64,000 bases of DNA from positions 8,494,051 through 8,558,050 of the forward strand of contig NC_092089.1 of NCBI RefSeq assembly GCF_045679555.1, read 5' to 3'. Source of the stretch: Salvelinus alpinus. Taxonomy: Eukaryota > Chordata > Actinopteri > Salmoniformes > Salmonidae. Positions 1-14,429 of the stretch are shown here, one piece after another. Every line of letters begins with the position of its first letter. Positions within the stretch are counted from its first letter, which is position 1. Below the pieces are notes generated by a model. That model was not told where the DNA came from. It made no database searches and saw only the letters and a list, made by a program, of their open reading frames with translations. The position numbers were made by a program, and so were the translations under genes.

Positions 1-3000
1 GGACTTTACTTTCTACAGTAGCCTGGAGAGTCATGACTATAGGACTTTACTTTCTACAGTAGCCTGGAGAGTCATGACTATAGGACTTTACTTTCTGCAG
101 TAGCCTGGAGAGTCATGACTATAGGACTTTACTTTCTACAGTAGCCTGGAGAGTCATGACTATAGGACTTTACTTTCTGCAGTAGCATGGAGAGTCATGA
201 CTATAGGACTTTACTTTCTGCAGTAGCCTGGAGAGTCATGACTATAGGACTTTACTTTCTACAGTAGCCTGGAGAGTCATGACTATAGGACTTTACTTTC
301 TACAGTAGCCTGGAGAGTCATGACTATAGGACTTTACTTTCTACAGTAGCCTGGAGAGTCATGACTATAGGACTTTACTTTCTGCAGTAGCCTGGAGAGT
401 CATGACTATAGGACTTTACTTTCTACAGTAGCCTGGAGAGTCATGACTATAGGACTTTACTTTCTACAGTAGCATGGAGAGTCATGACTATAGGACTTTA
501 CTTTCTACAGTAGCCTGGAGAGTCATGACTATAGGACTCTACTTTCTACAGTAGCCTGGAGAGTCATGACTATAGGACTTTACTTTCTACAGTAGCATGG
601 AGAGTCATGACTATAGGACTTTACTTTCTACAGTAGCTTGGAGAGTCATGACTATAGGACTTTACTTTCTGCAGTAGCCTGGAGAGTCATGACTATAGGA
701 CTTTACTTTCTGCAGTAGCCTGGAGAGTCATGACTATAGGACTTTACTTTCTGCAGTAGCCTGGAGAGTCATGACTATAGGACTTTACTTTCTGCAGCAG
801 CCTGGAGAGTCATGACTATAGGACTTTACTTTCAGCAGTAGCCTGGAGAGTCATGACTAATGGACTTTACTTTCTACAGTAGCCTGGAGAGTCATGACTA
901 TAGGACTTTACTTTCTACAGTAGCCTGGAGAGTCATGACTATAGGACTTTACTTTCTACAGTAGCCTGGAGAGTCATGACTATAGGACTTTACTTTCTGC
1001 AGTAGCCTGGAGAGTCATGACTATAGGACTTTACTTTCTGCAGTAGCCTGGAGAGTCATGACTATAGGACTTTACTTTCTACAGTAGCCTGGAGAGTCAT
1101 GACTATAGGACTTTACTTTCTGCAGCAGCCTGGAGAGTCATGACTATAGGACTTTACTTTCAGCAGTAGCCTGGAGAGTCATGACTAATGGACTTTACTT
1201 TCTACAGTAGCCTGGAGAGTCATGACTATAGGACTTTACTTTCTACAGTAGCCTGGAGAGTCATGACTATAGGACTTTACTTTCTACAGTAGCCTGGAGA
1301 GTCATGACTATAGGACTTTACTTTCTACAGTAGCCTGGAGAGTCATGACTATAGGACTTTACTTTCTGCAGTAGCCTGGAGAGTCATGACTATAGGACTT
1401 TACTTTCTACAGTAGCCTGGAGAGTCATGACTATAGGACTTTACTTTCTGCAGTAGCATGGAGAGTCATGACTATAGGACTTTACTTTCTGCAGTAGCCT
1501 GGAGAGTCATGACTATAGGACTTTACTTTCTACAGTAGCCTGGAGAGTCATGACTATAGGACTTTACTTTCTACAGTAGCCTGGAGATTCATGACTATAG
1601 GACTTTACTTTCTACAGTAGCCTGGAGAGTCATGACTATAGGACTTTACTTTCTACAGTAGCCTGGAGAGTCATGACTATAGGACTTTACTTTCTGCAGT
1701 AGCCTGGAGAGTCATGACTATAGGACTTTACTTTCTACAGTAGCCTGGAGAGTCATGACTATAGGACTTTACTTTCTACAGTAGCATGGAGAGTCATGAC
1801 TATAGGACTTTACTTTCTACAGTAGCCTGGAGAGTCATGACTATAGGACTCTACTTTCTACAGTAGCCTGGAGAGTCATGACTATAGGACTTTACTTTCT
1901 ACAGTAGCCTGGAGAGTCATGACTATAGGACTTTACTTTCTACAGTAGCCTGGAGAGTCATGACTATAGGACTTTACTTTCTGCAGTAGCCTGGAGAGTC
2001 ATGACTATAGGACTTTACTTTCTACAGTAGCCTGGAGAGTCATGACTATAGGACTTTACTTTCTACAGTAGCCTGGAGAGTCATGACTATAGGACTTTAC
2101 TTTCTACAGTAGCCTGGAGAGTCAGGACTATAGGACTTTACTTTCTGCAGTAGCATGGAGAGTCATGACTATAGGACTTTACTTTCTACAGTAGCATGGA
2201 GAGTCATGACTATAGGACTTTACTTTCTGCAGTAGCCTGGAGAGTCATGACTATAGGACTTTACTTTCTACAGTAGCCTGGAGAGTCATGACTATAGGAC
2301 TTTACTTTCTGCAGTAGCCTGGAGAGTCATGACTATAGGACTTTACTTTCTACAGTAGCCTGGAGAGTCAAGACTATAGGACTTTACTTTCTACAGTAGC
2401 ATGGAGAGTCATGACTATAGGACTTTACTTTCTGCAGTAGCCTGGAGAGTCATGACTATAGGACTTTACTTCCTACAGTAGCCTGGAGAGTCATGACTAT
2501 AGGACTTTACTTTCTGCAGTAGCCTGGAGAGTCATGACTATAGGACTTTACTTTCTGCAGTAGCATGGAGAGTCATGACTATAGGACTTTACTTTCTGCA
2601 GTAGCCTGGAGAGTCATGACTATAGGACTTTACTTTCTACAGTAGCCTGGAGAGTCATGACTATAGGACTTTACTTTCTACAGTAGCCTGGAGATTCATG
2701 ACTATAGGACTTTACTTTCTACAGTAGCCTGGAGAGTCATGACTATAGGACTTTACTTTCTACAGTAGCCTGGAGAGTCATGACTATAGGACTTTACTTT
2801 CTGCAGTAGCCTGGAGAGTCATGACTATAGGACTTTACTTTCTACAGTAGCATGGAGAGTCATGACTATAGGACTTTACTTTCTACAGTAGCCTGGAGAG
2901 TCATGACTATAGGACTTTACTTTCTACAGTAGCCTGGAGAGTCATGACTATAGGACTTTACTTTCTGCAGTAGCCTGGAGAGTCATGACTATAGGACTTT

Positions 3001-5693
3001 ACTTTCTACAGTAGCCTGGAGAGTCATGACTATAGGACTTTACTTTCTACAGTAGCCTGGAGAGTCATGACTATAGGACTTTACTTTCTGCAGTAGCCTG
3101 GAGAGTCATGACTATAGGACTTTACTTTCTACAGTAGCCTGGAGAGTCATGACTATAGGACTTTACTTTCTACAGTAGCCTGGAGATTCATGACTATAGG
3201 ACTTTACTTTCTACAGTAGCCTGGAGAGTCATGACTATAGGACTTTACTTTCTACAGTAGCCTGGAGAGTCATGACTATAGGACTTTACTTTCTGCAGTA
3301 GCCTGGAGAGTCATGACTATAGGACTTTACTTTCTACAGTAGCATGGAGAGTCATGACTATAGGACTTTACTTTCTACAGTAGCCTGGAGAGTCATGACT
3401 ATAGGACTTTACTTTCTACAGTAGCCTGGAGAGTCATGACTATAGGACTTTACTTTCTGCAGTAGCCTGGAGAGTCATGACTATAGGACTTTACTTTCTA
3501 CAGTAGCCTGGAGAGTCATGACTATAGGACTTTACTTTCTACAGTAGCCTGGAGAGTCAGGACTATAGGACTTTACTTTCTACAGTAGCCTGGAGAGTCA
3601 TGACTATAGGACTTTACTTTCTGCAGTAGCCTGGAGAGTCATGACTATAGGACTTTACTTTCTACAGTAGCATGGAGAGTCATGACTATAGGACTTTACT
3701 TTCTACAGTAGCTTGGAGAGTCATGACTATAGGACTTTACTTTCTGCAGTAGCCTGGAGAGTCATGACTATAGGACTTTACTTTCTGCAGTAGCATGGAG
3801 AGTCATGACTATAGGACTTTACTTTCTACAGTAGCCTGGAGAGTCAAGACTATAGGACTTTACTTTCTACAGTAGCCTGGAGAGTCATGACTATAGGACT
3901 TTACTTTCTGCAGTAGCCTGGAGAGTCATGACTATAGGACTTTACTTTCTACAGTAGCCTGGAGAGTCATGACTATAGGACTTTACTTTCTACAGTAGCC
4001 TGGAGAGTCGTGACTATAGGACTTTACTTTCTGCAGTAGCCTGGAGAGTCATGACTATAGGACTTTACTTTCTACAGTAGCCTGGAGAGTCATGACTATA
4101 GGACTTTACTTTCTACAGTAGCATGGAGAGTCATGACTATAGGACTTTACTTTCTACAGTAGCCTGGAGAGTCATGACTATAGGACTTTACTTTCTACAG
4201 TAGCATGGAGAGTCATGACTATAGGACTTTACTTTCTACAGTAGCCTGGAGAGTCATGACTATAGGACTTTACTTTCTACAGTAGCATGGAGAGTCATGA
4301 CTATAGGACTTTAATTTCTACAGTAGCCTGGAGAGTCATGACTATAGGACTTTACTTTCTGCAGTAGCCTGGAGAGTCATGACTATAGGACTTTACTTTC
4401 TACAGTAGCCTGGAGAGTCATGACTATAGGACTTTACTTTCTACAGTAGCCTGGAGAGTCATGACTATAGGACTTTACTTTCTGCAGTAGCCTGGAGAGT
4501 CATGACTATAGGACTTTACTTTCTACAGTAGCCTGGAGAGTCATGACTATAGGACTTTACTTTCTACAGTAGCCTGGAGAGTCATGACTATAGGACTTTA
4601 CTTTCTACAGTAGCCTGGAGAGTCATGACTATAGGACTTTACTTTCTACAGTAGCCTGGAGAGTCATGACTATAGGACTTTACTTTCTGCAGTAGCCTGG
4701 AGAGTCATGACTATAGGACTTTACTTTCTACAGTAGCCTGGAGAGTCATGACTATAGGACTTTACTTTCTACATTAGCCTGGAGAGTCATGACTACAGGA
4801 CTTTACTTTCTACAGTAGCCTGGAGAGTCATGACTATAGGACTTTACTTTCTACAGTAGCCTGGAGAGTCATGACTATAGGACTTTACTTTCTACAGTAG
4901 CATGGAGAGTCATGACTATAGGACTTTACTTTCTGCAGTAGCATGGAGAGTCATGACTATAGGACTTTACTTTCTACAGTAGCCTGGAGAGTCATGACTA
5001 TAGGACTTTACTTTCTACAGTAGCCTGGAGAGTCATGACTATAGGACTTTACTTTCTACAGTAGCCTGGAGAGTCATGACTATAGGACTTTACTTTCTAC
5101 ATTAGCCTGGAGAGTCATGACTACAGGACTTTACTTTCTACAGTAGCCTGGAGAGTCATGACTATAGGACTTTACTTTCTACAGTAGCCTGGAGAGTCAT
5201 GACTATAGGACTTTACTTTCTACAGTAGCCTGGAGAGTCATGACTATAGGACTTTACTTTCTGCAGTAGCATGGAGAGTCATGACTATAGGACTTTACTT
5301 TCTGCAGTAGCATGGAGAGTCATGACTATAGGACTTTACTTTCTACAGTAGCCTGGAGAGTCATGACTATAGGACTTTACTTTCTACAGTAGCCTGGAGA
5401 GTCATGACTATAGGACTTTACTTTCTACATTAGCCTGGAGAGTCATGACTACAGGACTTTACTTTCTACAGTAGCCTGGAGAGTCATGACTATAGGACTT
5501 TACTTTCTACAGTAGCCTGGAGAGTCATGACTATAGGACTTTACTTTCTACAGTAGCCTGGAGAGTCATGACTATAGGACTTTACTTTCTACATTAGCCT
5601 GGAGAGTCATGACTACAGGACTTTACTTTCTGCAGTAGCATGGAGAGTCATGACTATAGGACTTTACTTTCTACAGTAGCCTGGAGAGTCATG
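1..5693. repeat. 41-bp minisatellite array, about 139 copies
   Basis: A 41-bp unit starting GGACTTTACTTTCTACAGTA repeats head to tail from the first base to about 5693, so the array is open at the left edge of the window. Units differ at a few fixed sites: CTACAG or CTGCAG, GCCTGG or GCATGG, and rarer private changes such as ACATTAG and GAGATTC. Each typical unit carries the 10-bp perfect palindrome AGTCATGACT. Rare variants recur at multiples of 41 bp, which shows that blocks of units were duplicated together. No coding role is visible and stops occur in the arrays. The right edge breaks inside a unit at GAGTCATG followed by TTGATATGG. Confidence 0.98.
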
Positions 5694-5725
5694 TTGATAT
5701 GGATATATTACCCCTGTGTTCATAT

Positions 5726-5762
5726 GTAGACAGTCATGACTATAGGACTACTAACTGTCTAC
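5726..5762. repeat. Inverted repeat holding an isolated copy of the 41-bp unit core
   Basis: GTAGACAGT (5726-5734) and ACTGTCTAC (5754-5762) are perfect reverse complements of 9 bp, separated by 19 bp. The loop, with the end of the left arm, contains AGTCATGACTATAGGACT, the core of the 41-bp unit of the neighbouring array. This lone core lies about 35 bp beyond the end of the array. It may be a degraded end unit or a seed from which the array grew; the sequence does not decide between these. Confidence 0.7.
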
Positions 5763-5852
5763 GCTAACAGTTTCAATGCTTATTCCATTGTCTCTTATAG
5801 CTTGTCAATGACACAGAGGTCACTGAGAGAGGGAAGGATGAGTTATGGTCCT

Positions 5853-5854
<2 letters not shown>

Positions 5855-5893
<39 letters not shown>
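5855..5893. repeat. (GA)n microsatellite
   Basis: A nearly pure GA dinucleotide run lies directly upstream of the LINE fragment. A much longer GA run follows the same LINE at its other end, so the retroelement fragment is bracketed by the same simple repeat. Confidence 0.95.
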
Positions 5894-7233
<1,340 letters not shown>

Positions 7234-7266
7234 ACCATGGGGTTAGTAGGAAAACTGCAAAATGAT

Positions 7267-8643
7267 CTCTCCATCCCTCTATCCCTCCATCCCTCCATCT
7301 CTCCCTCCCTCCATCCCTCCCTCCCTCCCTCTTTCCCTCCATCCCTCTATCCCTCCATCCCTCCCTCCATCCCTCCATCCCTCCCTCCATCCCTCCATCC
7401 ATCCATCCCTCCTTCCATCCCTCCATCCCTCCCTCATCCCTCCATCCCTCCCTCCCTCCATCCCTCCCTCCATCCCTCCATCCCTCCCTCCATCCCTCCC
7501 TCCATCCCTCCCTCCATCCCTCCATCCCTCCATCCAGCCCAATCCCTCCATCCCTCCACCCCTCCATCTCTCCATCTCCTCCATCCCTCCCTCCATCCCT
7601 CCATCCCTCCCTCCCTCCATCCATCCCTCCCTCCATCCCTCCATCCCTCCATCCCTCCATCCCTCCCTCCATCCCTCCGTCCCTCCATCCATCCCTCCCT
7701 CCATCCCTCCATCCCTCCATCCCTCCATCCCTCCCTCCCTCCCTCCTCCCTCCCTCCCTCCCTCCATCCCTCCATCCCTCCCTCCCTCCCTCCATCCCCT
7801 CCCTCCCTCCCTCCCTCCCTCCCTCCCTCCCTCCCTCCCTCCCTCCATCCCTCCATCCCTCCCTCCCTCCATCCCTCCATCCCTCCCTCTATCCCCCCCT
7901 CTATCTCTCCATCCCTCCCTCCCTCCCTCCCTCCCTCCCTCCCTCCATCCCTCCCTCCATCCCTCCATCCCTCCATCCCTCCCTCCATCCCTCCATCCCT
8001 CCCTCCATCCCTCCATCCATCCCTCCCTCCATCCCTCCATCCCTCCATCCCTCCATCCATCCATCCCTCCATCCCTCCATCCATCCCTCCATCCCTCCAT
8101 CCCTCCCTCCCTCCATCCCTCCCTCCATCCCTCCATCCCTCCATCCCTCCCTCCCTCCATCCATCCCTCCCTCCCTCCCTCCATCCCTCCCTCCCTCCCT
8201 CCATCCCTCCCTCCATCCCTCCATCCCTCCATCCCTCCCTCCATCCCTCCATCCCTCCCTCCATCCCTCCATCCCTCCCTCCATCCCTCCATCCCTCCCT
8301 CCATCCCTCCATCCCTCCATCCCTCCCTCCATCCCTCTATCCCTCCATCCCTCCATCCCTCCCTCCATCCCTCTATCCCTCCATCCCTCCATCCCTCCAT
8401 CCCTCCCTCCATCCATCCCTCCCTCTATCCCTCCATCCCTCCATCCCTCCATCCCTCCATCCCTCCCTCCATCCCTCCATCCCTCCCTCCATCCCTCCAT
8501 CCCTCCATCCCTCCCTCCATCCCTCCATCCCTCCACCCCTCCATCCCTCCATCCCTCCCTCCATCCCTCCCTCCCTCCCTCCATCCCTCCACCCCTCCAT
8601 CCCTCCATCCCTCCATCCCTCCCTCCCTCCACCCCTCCATCCC
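7267..8643. repeat. CCCTCCAT / CCTC pyrimidine-rich satellite, about 1.4 kb
   Basis: The block is built of TCCC and ATCC tetranucleotides, most often arranged as the octamer CCCTCCAT with runs of CCTC. The plus strand is over 80 percent pyrimidine, with A as the only regular purine. Long open frames exist on both strands (Ser-Pro-His-Pro on plus, Glu-Gly-Trp-Arg-Asp-Gly on minus), but these are simple-repeat translations with no start context or domain and are not annotated as genes. Confidence 0.97.
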
Positions 8644-8645
8644 AG

Positions 8646-9700
8646 CCTGAATACCCAAGTAGCTGTGGTGTGTTGCTGGGAAGTTGAATCACACATGGCT
8701 CAAAGCACTTCTTTAGCTGGCAGTCAGACCATCCATTCCTCTTTCTAGGGATTTACTCTGAGGAATGTGTTGACTGTTTCTCTCCACAAAGGATATATGG
8801 AGATGAGAGGCTATAGCACCACTCATAGGCTGTTTTGAAATTCTAAAAAGGTAGAAAACGATATTGTCCTTTTGAGGCCAGGCGGATGCTTTCCATTTAG
8901 TCCTCACCATGACTGTCATAGTAATCTGATATGACAAATGCCCAGACAGTGGATCAGCTACCAGCGGAGAAAGCTAAGCGGCTAATATTTGTTGATGTTG
9001 CTTTTATCTAGCAGGCTCGTGTCCCCCTGGCTGTGGTTACCTTGGCGATGAGAAGAGAAGCGTTTTCCTCCGCTGTTCGACGAGGAGATTCTCCCTCCTC
9101 TAACTGCGGGGGCCGCCGGCCTGCTCATCATTTGGTATGCTGTCAAAAAATCTTTGATGTTCCCCAACTCTTGATGTCAGGCTATGAAAAATGCTTAGCT
9201 CAATTTAAGCCTCGCAAAAAAGAAAAAAAAGAGCTAACAACTGTAATTAAATCATTAAATTCTTGTCTCCGCTTCACAGAGCAGAGAGAAAATGAACTCC
9301 CAACCAAAAACATTTTCTACTTCAACATGAAATAATGATTTTTTTATTTTTTTCCCCTCCTATAATTACAAAGAGAACATCTGATAGAGTCAGCATCCGG
9401 GGGGATTACCACATGAGTATTAGACCTCATTACCAGCTTGACTGCTAAATTATTACATCTTGTAATTGGATGGTGAGATTTCTACTCAGATTGGCTGGGT
9501 TTCTGGAAGATTGTAATTACAAGCTTGGTTGGTTTGCTACTTATCGTAACTTCGCAGAGAAAACAACTGGCAAAATGAAACGAGCATTTCATTAACCTAT
9601 CGCCTTATCATGGGAAAACCTGTGTAACGTTCATGTATGCATTAACATAAATAGGATCATTCATTTCTGAGCCAGATAGTCTGGGGCTGTGTGAGGCTAT
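8646..9700. promoter_or_regulatory. Unique block, candidate conserved non-coding element (about 8750-9660)
   Basis: This is a rare island of complex, non-repetitive sequence between arrays. It contains several homeodomain-type TAAT/ATTA cores, including TATAATTACAAAG near 9361, TGTAATTGGATGG near 9459 and TTGTAATTACAAGCTTGG near 9510. The even, AT-moderate texture resembles the conserved enhancers known to surround vertebrate Iroquois genes. No exon structure or convincing ORF is seen; the short frames here are random. That it is an irx1-linked enhancer is inference, from location and composition only. Confidence 0.45.
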
Positions 9701-9701
9701 A

Positions 9702-9731
9702 GGGTGGGGGGGTTGTGGGGGGGGGGGGGAG
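9702..9731 (+). other. G-run with G-quadruplex potential
   Basis: Runs of seven, four and about thirteen guanines separated by one or two bases lie within 30 bp, which satisfies the usual four-G-tract quadruplex pattern on the plus strand. It sits just after the candidate regulatory block. Confidence 0.7.
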
Positions 9732-10047
9732 TGGCCAAGCATTAATTTTCACTGAGTTGATTTAACCTTCATAATCCACGCTGATGGGAAAACATAATGA
9801 ATGAGTTGTCTATTTTACACGGATGGACTCAATACATCTATTACCGAAAGACTAACTGAGTGTGAAAGTGGTCATTTGACGAGAGGCCGGGTGCAGAGTC
9901 TGGTCGGCCCACAGAGAGTCCTCTCTTGATGTTCCTCTCGGTGTTAACAGAATCCCTGCTCTGTTCCTGCTCCAACACAACAGCAGCTGGAGATTGGATG
10001 CCCACATAGATAACCTTCTCACACAATGACACTGTGGGATCGATGGG

Positions 10048-10128
10048 GGTTTGATGGGCGCTCACACAAAGGAGAGGAGTGGGAGAGGGTCTGGTGGGAG
10101 CCCACACAAAGGAGAGGAGTGGGAGAGC
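10048..10128. repeat. Short tandem duplication, about 40 bp unit
   Basis: CACACAAAGGAGAGGAGTGG followed by GAGAG occurs twice in a row, once after GGGCGCT and once after GGGAGCC. Two imperfect copies only. Confidence 0.7.
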
Positions 10129-10143
10129 GTTGTGACACACTGG

Positions 10144-10169
10144 CGAGGGGGTGGGGGGGTGGGGGGGGG
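10144..10169 (+). other. Second G-run with G-quadruplex potential
   Basis: Guanine runs of five, seven and nine separated by single T residues form a second quadruplex-prone tract on the plus strand. The intervening region 9735-10140 is unique and I see no gene in it. Confidence 0.7.
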
Positions 10170-10429
10170 ATAAAATTGTACAATTACTGAGCAAACACAA
10201 TTTTTCTTTCTTTATCAAGAGATTTCATGGTGTGGCCAATGGGTTGGCAGCCCAGCTGACTACCACTAATGACAGTTCTACTCTGGTCCAATCAGCAGGC
10301 CTTGTCACACGTTTGCTGTTAAACTTCGTTGTGGGGTGAGTTTTTTCAGCTGGGATCAATGTGATTTAACATGGTGCTGATGCAGAACCAGGCCTGCAAC
10401 CTGCTACCCCTACAGCAGTACCTCCCCAA

Positions 10430-11815
10430 CCCCAGTCCAACCCCAGTCAGTCTCAATGCTGTATAACCTGCCACCCCTACAGCAGAACCTCCCCAACCCC
10501 AGTCCAACCCCAGTCCAACCCCAATCCAACCCCAGTCCAACCCCAGTCTATCCCCAGTCCAACCCAAGTCCAACCCAAGTCCAACCCCAGTCCATCCCCA
10601 GTCCAACCCCCAGTCCAACCCCAGTCCAACCCAAGTCCAACCCCAGTCCATCCCCAGTCTATCCCCAGTCCAACCCCAGTCCAACCCCAGTCAGTCTCCA
10701 TGCTGTATAACCTGCTACCCCTACAGCAGAACCTCCCCAACCCCAGTCCAACACGAGTCCAACCCCAGTCCAACCCCCAGTCCACCCCCAGTCCAACCCC
10801 CAGTCCAACCCCAGTCCAACCCCCAGTCCAACCCCAGTCTAACCCCCAGTCCAACCCAAGTCAGTCTCCATGCTGTATTACCTGCCACCCCTACAGCAGT
10901 ACCTCCCCAACCCCAGTCCAACCCCAGTCCAACCCCAGTCCAACCCCCAGTCCAACCCCCAGTCCAACCCCAGTCCACCCCCAGTCCAACCCCCAGTCCA
11001 CCCCCAGTCCAACCCCCAGTCCAACCCCAGTCCAACCCCCAGTCCAACCCCAGTCTAACCCCCAGTCCAACCCCAGTCCAACCCAAGTCAGTCTCCATGC
11101 TGTATTACCTGCCACCCCTACAGCAGTACCTCCCCAACCCCAGTCCAACCCCAGTCCAACCCCAGTCCAACCCCCAGTCCAACCCCCAGTCCAACCCCAG
11201 TCCACCCCCAGTCCAACCCCCTGTCCACCCCCAGTCCAACCCCAGTCCATCCCCAGTCCAACCCCCAGTCCAACCCCAGTCCAACCCCCAGTCCAACCCC
11301 CAATCCAACCCCAGTCCATCCCCAGTCCAAACCCCAGTCCAACCCCAGTCCAACCCCAGTCCAACCCCCAGTCCATCCCCCAGTCCAACCCCCAGTCCAA
11401 CCCCCAGTCCAACCCCAGTCAGTCTCCATGCTGTATTACCTGCCACCCCTACAGCAGTACCTCCCCAACCCCAGTCCAACCCCAGTCCAACCCCAGTCCA
11501 ACCCCCAGTCCAACCCCCAGTCCAACCCCAGTCCACCCCCAGTCCAACCCCCAGTCCACCCCCAGTCCAACCCCAGTCCATCCCCAGTCCAACCCCCAGT
11601 CCAACCCCAGTCCAACTCCCAGTCCAACCCCCAATCCAACCCCAGTCCATCCCCAGTCCAACCCCCAGTCCAACCCCAGTCCAACCCCAGTCCAACCCCC
11701 AGTCCATCCCCCAGTCCATCCCCAGTCCAACCCCCAGTCCAACCCCAGTCCAACCCCCAGTCCAACCCCCAGTCCAACCCCAGTCAGTCCAACCCCAGTC
11801 AGTCTCCATGCTGTA
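10430..11815. repeat. CCCCAGTCCAA array with embedded spacer units
   Basis: A 10- or 11-bp unit (CCCCAGTCCAA and variants with an extra C, CCATCCCCAGT or CCACCCCCAGT) repeats for 1.4 kb. It is broken at irregular intervals by a spacer of roughly 50 bp that begins CAGTCTCCATGCTGTAT and contains CCACCCCTACAGCAGTACCT. Spacer starts fall at about 10448, 10692, 10862, 11089, 11420 and 11800, and a diverged relative of the spacer occurs near 10395. The structure is thus a composite repeat of 170-380 bp. Translations (Pro-Ser-Pro-Thr on plus, Trp-Gly-Trp-Thr on minus) are repeat artefacts. Confidence 0.95.
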
Positions 11816-12842
11816 TAACTCATTAAATCCTAAGTGAATGTGACATACTGTGTTCTCATCTGGGCCCCATAACCAGGTGGTCCAGAAGGGAAACTAGCTG
11901 TTCTCAGGCACAACATCCATGATGTGAATACAAACTGCACACAATGGTAGCTAAAGGTCCACACATCATAGAGGAATCGGGAGCAACAAAGGGAGAAACA
12001 TTTAGAGTCGGGGCTCTTGTAAGTCCATGAGGCGTGAGTATGAACTAGAACGGACCTGAGTCCCTTTGGGTGGAGCTGTTGTTGTCTTCTCTGTTCGGAT
12101 GGAGACATGTGCACCTAATTCATGTCTAAGTATGTCATTTGTTCAGAAGGCTTGTATGATGTGTTGATAACCTGACTGTCCTCCATTCAGGAAACCCAAC
12201 AGCTCCTGATGTGGGTCTTATCAGACCTTCCTCTGTAACACTCATTGTTGCAGCAAAACATGAAATGCTTCATTTTCATTCATATTTATTTGACCCAATT
12301 CACATTATACCTTTTCTTCTGTGGGTTAAACAAATATTACAGAATTTCACTAATGTAAAAATAAATAATTGATTGAGTATTGTAGATAACAATATGCCTT
12401 CCCGGCCCACGTTGTGCAGGTTTAAACATCTACTAGGCTGTTATCAATGAAACATCACATTAAGGTGCGGAGCGTTCCATTGGCCTGCTAGGAGGAAAGG
12501 TGACACCCATTGACAACTGCTTGACGTTAAATAAATGTTATCTATTTGGTTGTACTATCATCACCTCTTGAAGTGCACAGTCAGAACTACACATTCCACA
12601 TTATTCCATGCAAAACAATTGCGTACATTTTATTTGATATTTTTTGTGAGATAAAATAAGTAAACTATACCTGACCAGTATGAGTGGTTTAGGTTAGTTT
12701 CCCATCATTTGTGGGCCCTGCCTGTCAAGCAGCAAAGGCCGCATTAAGTTAGCTGATCATGTTTACTTTGCTAGCCACAGGTGGAAACCTGGTACAGTTG
12801 GCTAAACATAGTGGTAAGTAGACCTAATGTTGTTGTCTTCTC
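11816..12842. other. Unique intergenic DNA, no gene recognised
   Basis: About 1 kb of complex sequence between two arrays. A 94-codon minus-strand frame (11830-12114) has no recognisable domain and no supporting splice or promoter signals. I can support nothing further here. Confidence 0.6.
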
Positions 12843-14429
12843 CAACCAACGTAGGACTAATGTTAACGTAGGCCAACCAACGTAGGACTAATGTAACGTA
12901 GGCCAACCAACGTAGGACTAATGTTAACGTAGGCCAACCAACGTAGGACTAATGTTAACGTAGGCAAACCAACGTAGGACTAATGTAACGTAGGCCAACC
13001 AACGTAGGACTAATGTAACATAGGCCAACCAACGTAGGACTAATGTAACATAGGCCAACCAACGTAGGACTAATGTAACGTAGGCCAACCAACGTAGGAC
13101 TAATGTAACATAGGCCAACCAACGTAGGACTAATGTTAACGTAGGCAAACCAATGTAGGACTAATGTTAACGTAGGACTAATGTTAACGTAGGACTAATG
13201 TTAACGTAGGAGTAATGTTAACGTAGGACTAATGTTAACGTAGGAGTAATGTTAACGTAGGAGTAATGTTAACGTAGGACTAATGTTAACGTAGGACTAA
13301 TGTTAACGTAGGACTAATGTTAACGTAGGAGTAATGTTAACGTAGGACTAATGTTAACGTAGGAGTAATGTTAACGTAGGACTAATGTTAACGTAGGCCA
13401 ACCAACGTAGGATTAATGTTAACGTAGGCCAACCAACGTAGGACTAATGTTAACGTAGGCCAACCAACGTAGGATTAATGTTAACGTAGGCCAACCAACG
13501 TAGGACTAATGTTAACGTAGGCCAACCAACGTAGGACTAATGTTAACGTAGGCCAACCAACGTAGGACTAATGTCAACGTAGGCCAACCAACGTAGGATT
13601 AATGTTAACGTAGGCCAACCAACGTAGGATTAATGTTAACGTAGGCCAACCAACGTAGGACTAATGTTAACGTAGGCCAACCAACGTAGGATTAATGTTA
13701 ACGTAGGCCAACCAACGTAGGACTAATGTTAACGTAGGCCAACCAACGTAGGACTAATGTCAACGTAGGCCAACCAACGTAGGATTAATGTTAACGTAGG
13801 CCAACCAACGTAGGACTAATGTCAACGTAGGCCAACCAACGTAGGATTAATGTTAACGTAGGCCAACCAACGTAGGACTAATGTAACGTAGGCCAACCAA
13901 CGTAGGATTAATGTTAACGTAGGCCAACCAACGTAGGACTAATGTTAACGTAGGCCAACCAACGTAGGACTAATGTCAACGTAGGCCAACCAACGTAGGA
14001 TTAATGTTAACGTAGGCCAACCAACGTAGGACTAATGTCAACGTAGGCCAACCAACGTAGGATTAATGTTAACGTAGGCCAACCAACGTAGGACTAATGT
14101 AACGTAGGCCAACCAACATAGGACTAATGTTAACGTAGGCCAACCAACGTAGGACTAATGTAACGTAGGCCAACCAACGTAGGACTAATGTTAACGTAGG
14201 CCAACCAACGTAGGACTAATGTAACGTAGGCCAACCAACGTAGAACTAATGTTAACGTAGGCCAACCAACGTAGGACTAATGTAACGTAGGCCAACCAAC
14301 GTAGGACTAATGTTAACGTAGGCCAACCAACGTAGGACTAATGTTTAATGTAGGACTAATGTTAACGTAGGACTAATGTCAACGTAGGCCAACCAACGTA
14401 GGATTAATGTTAACGTAGGCCAACCAACG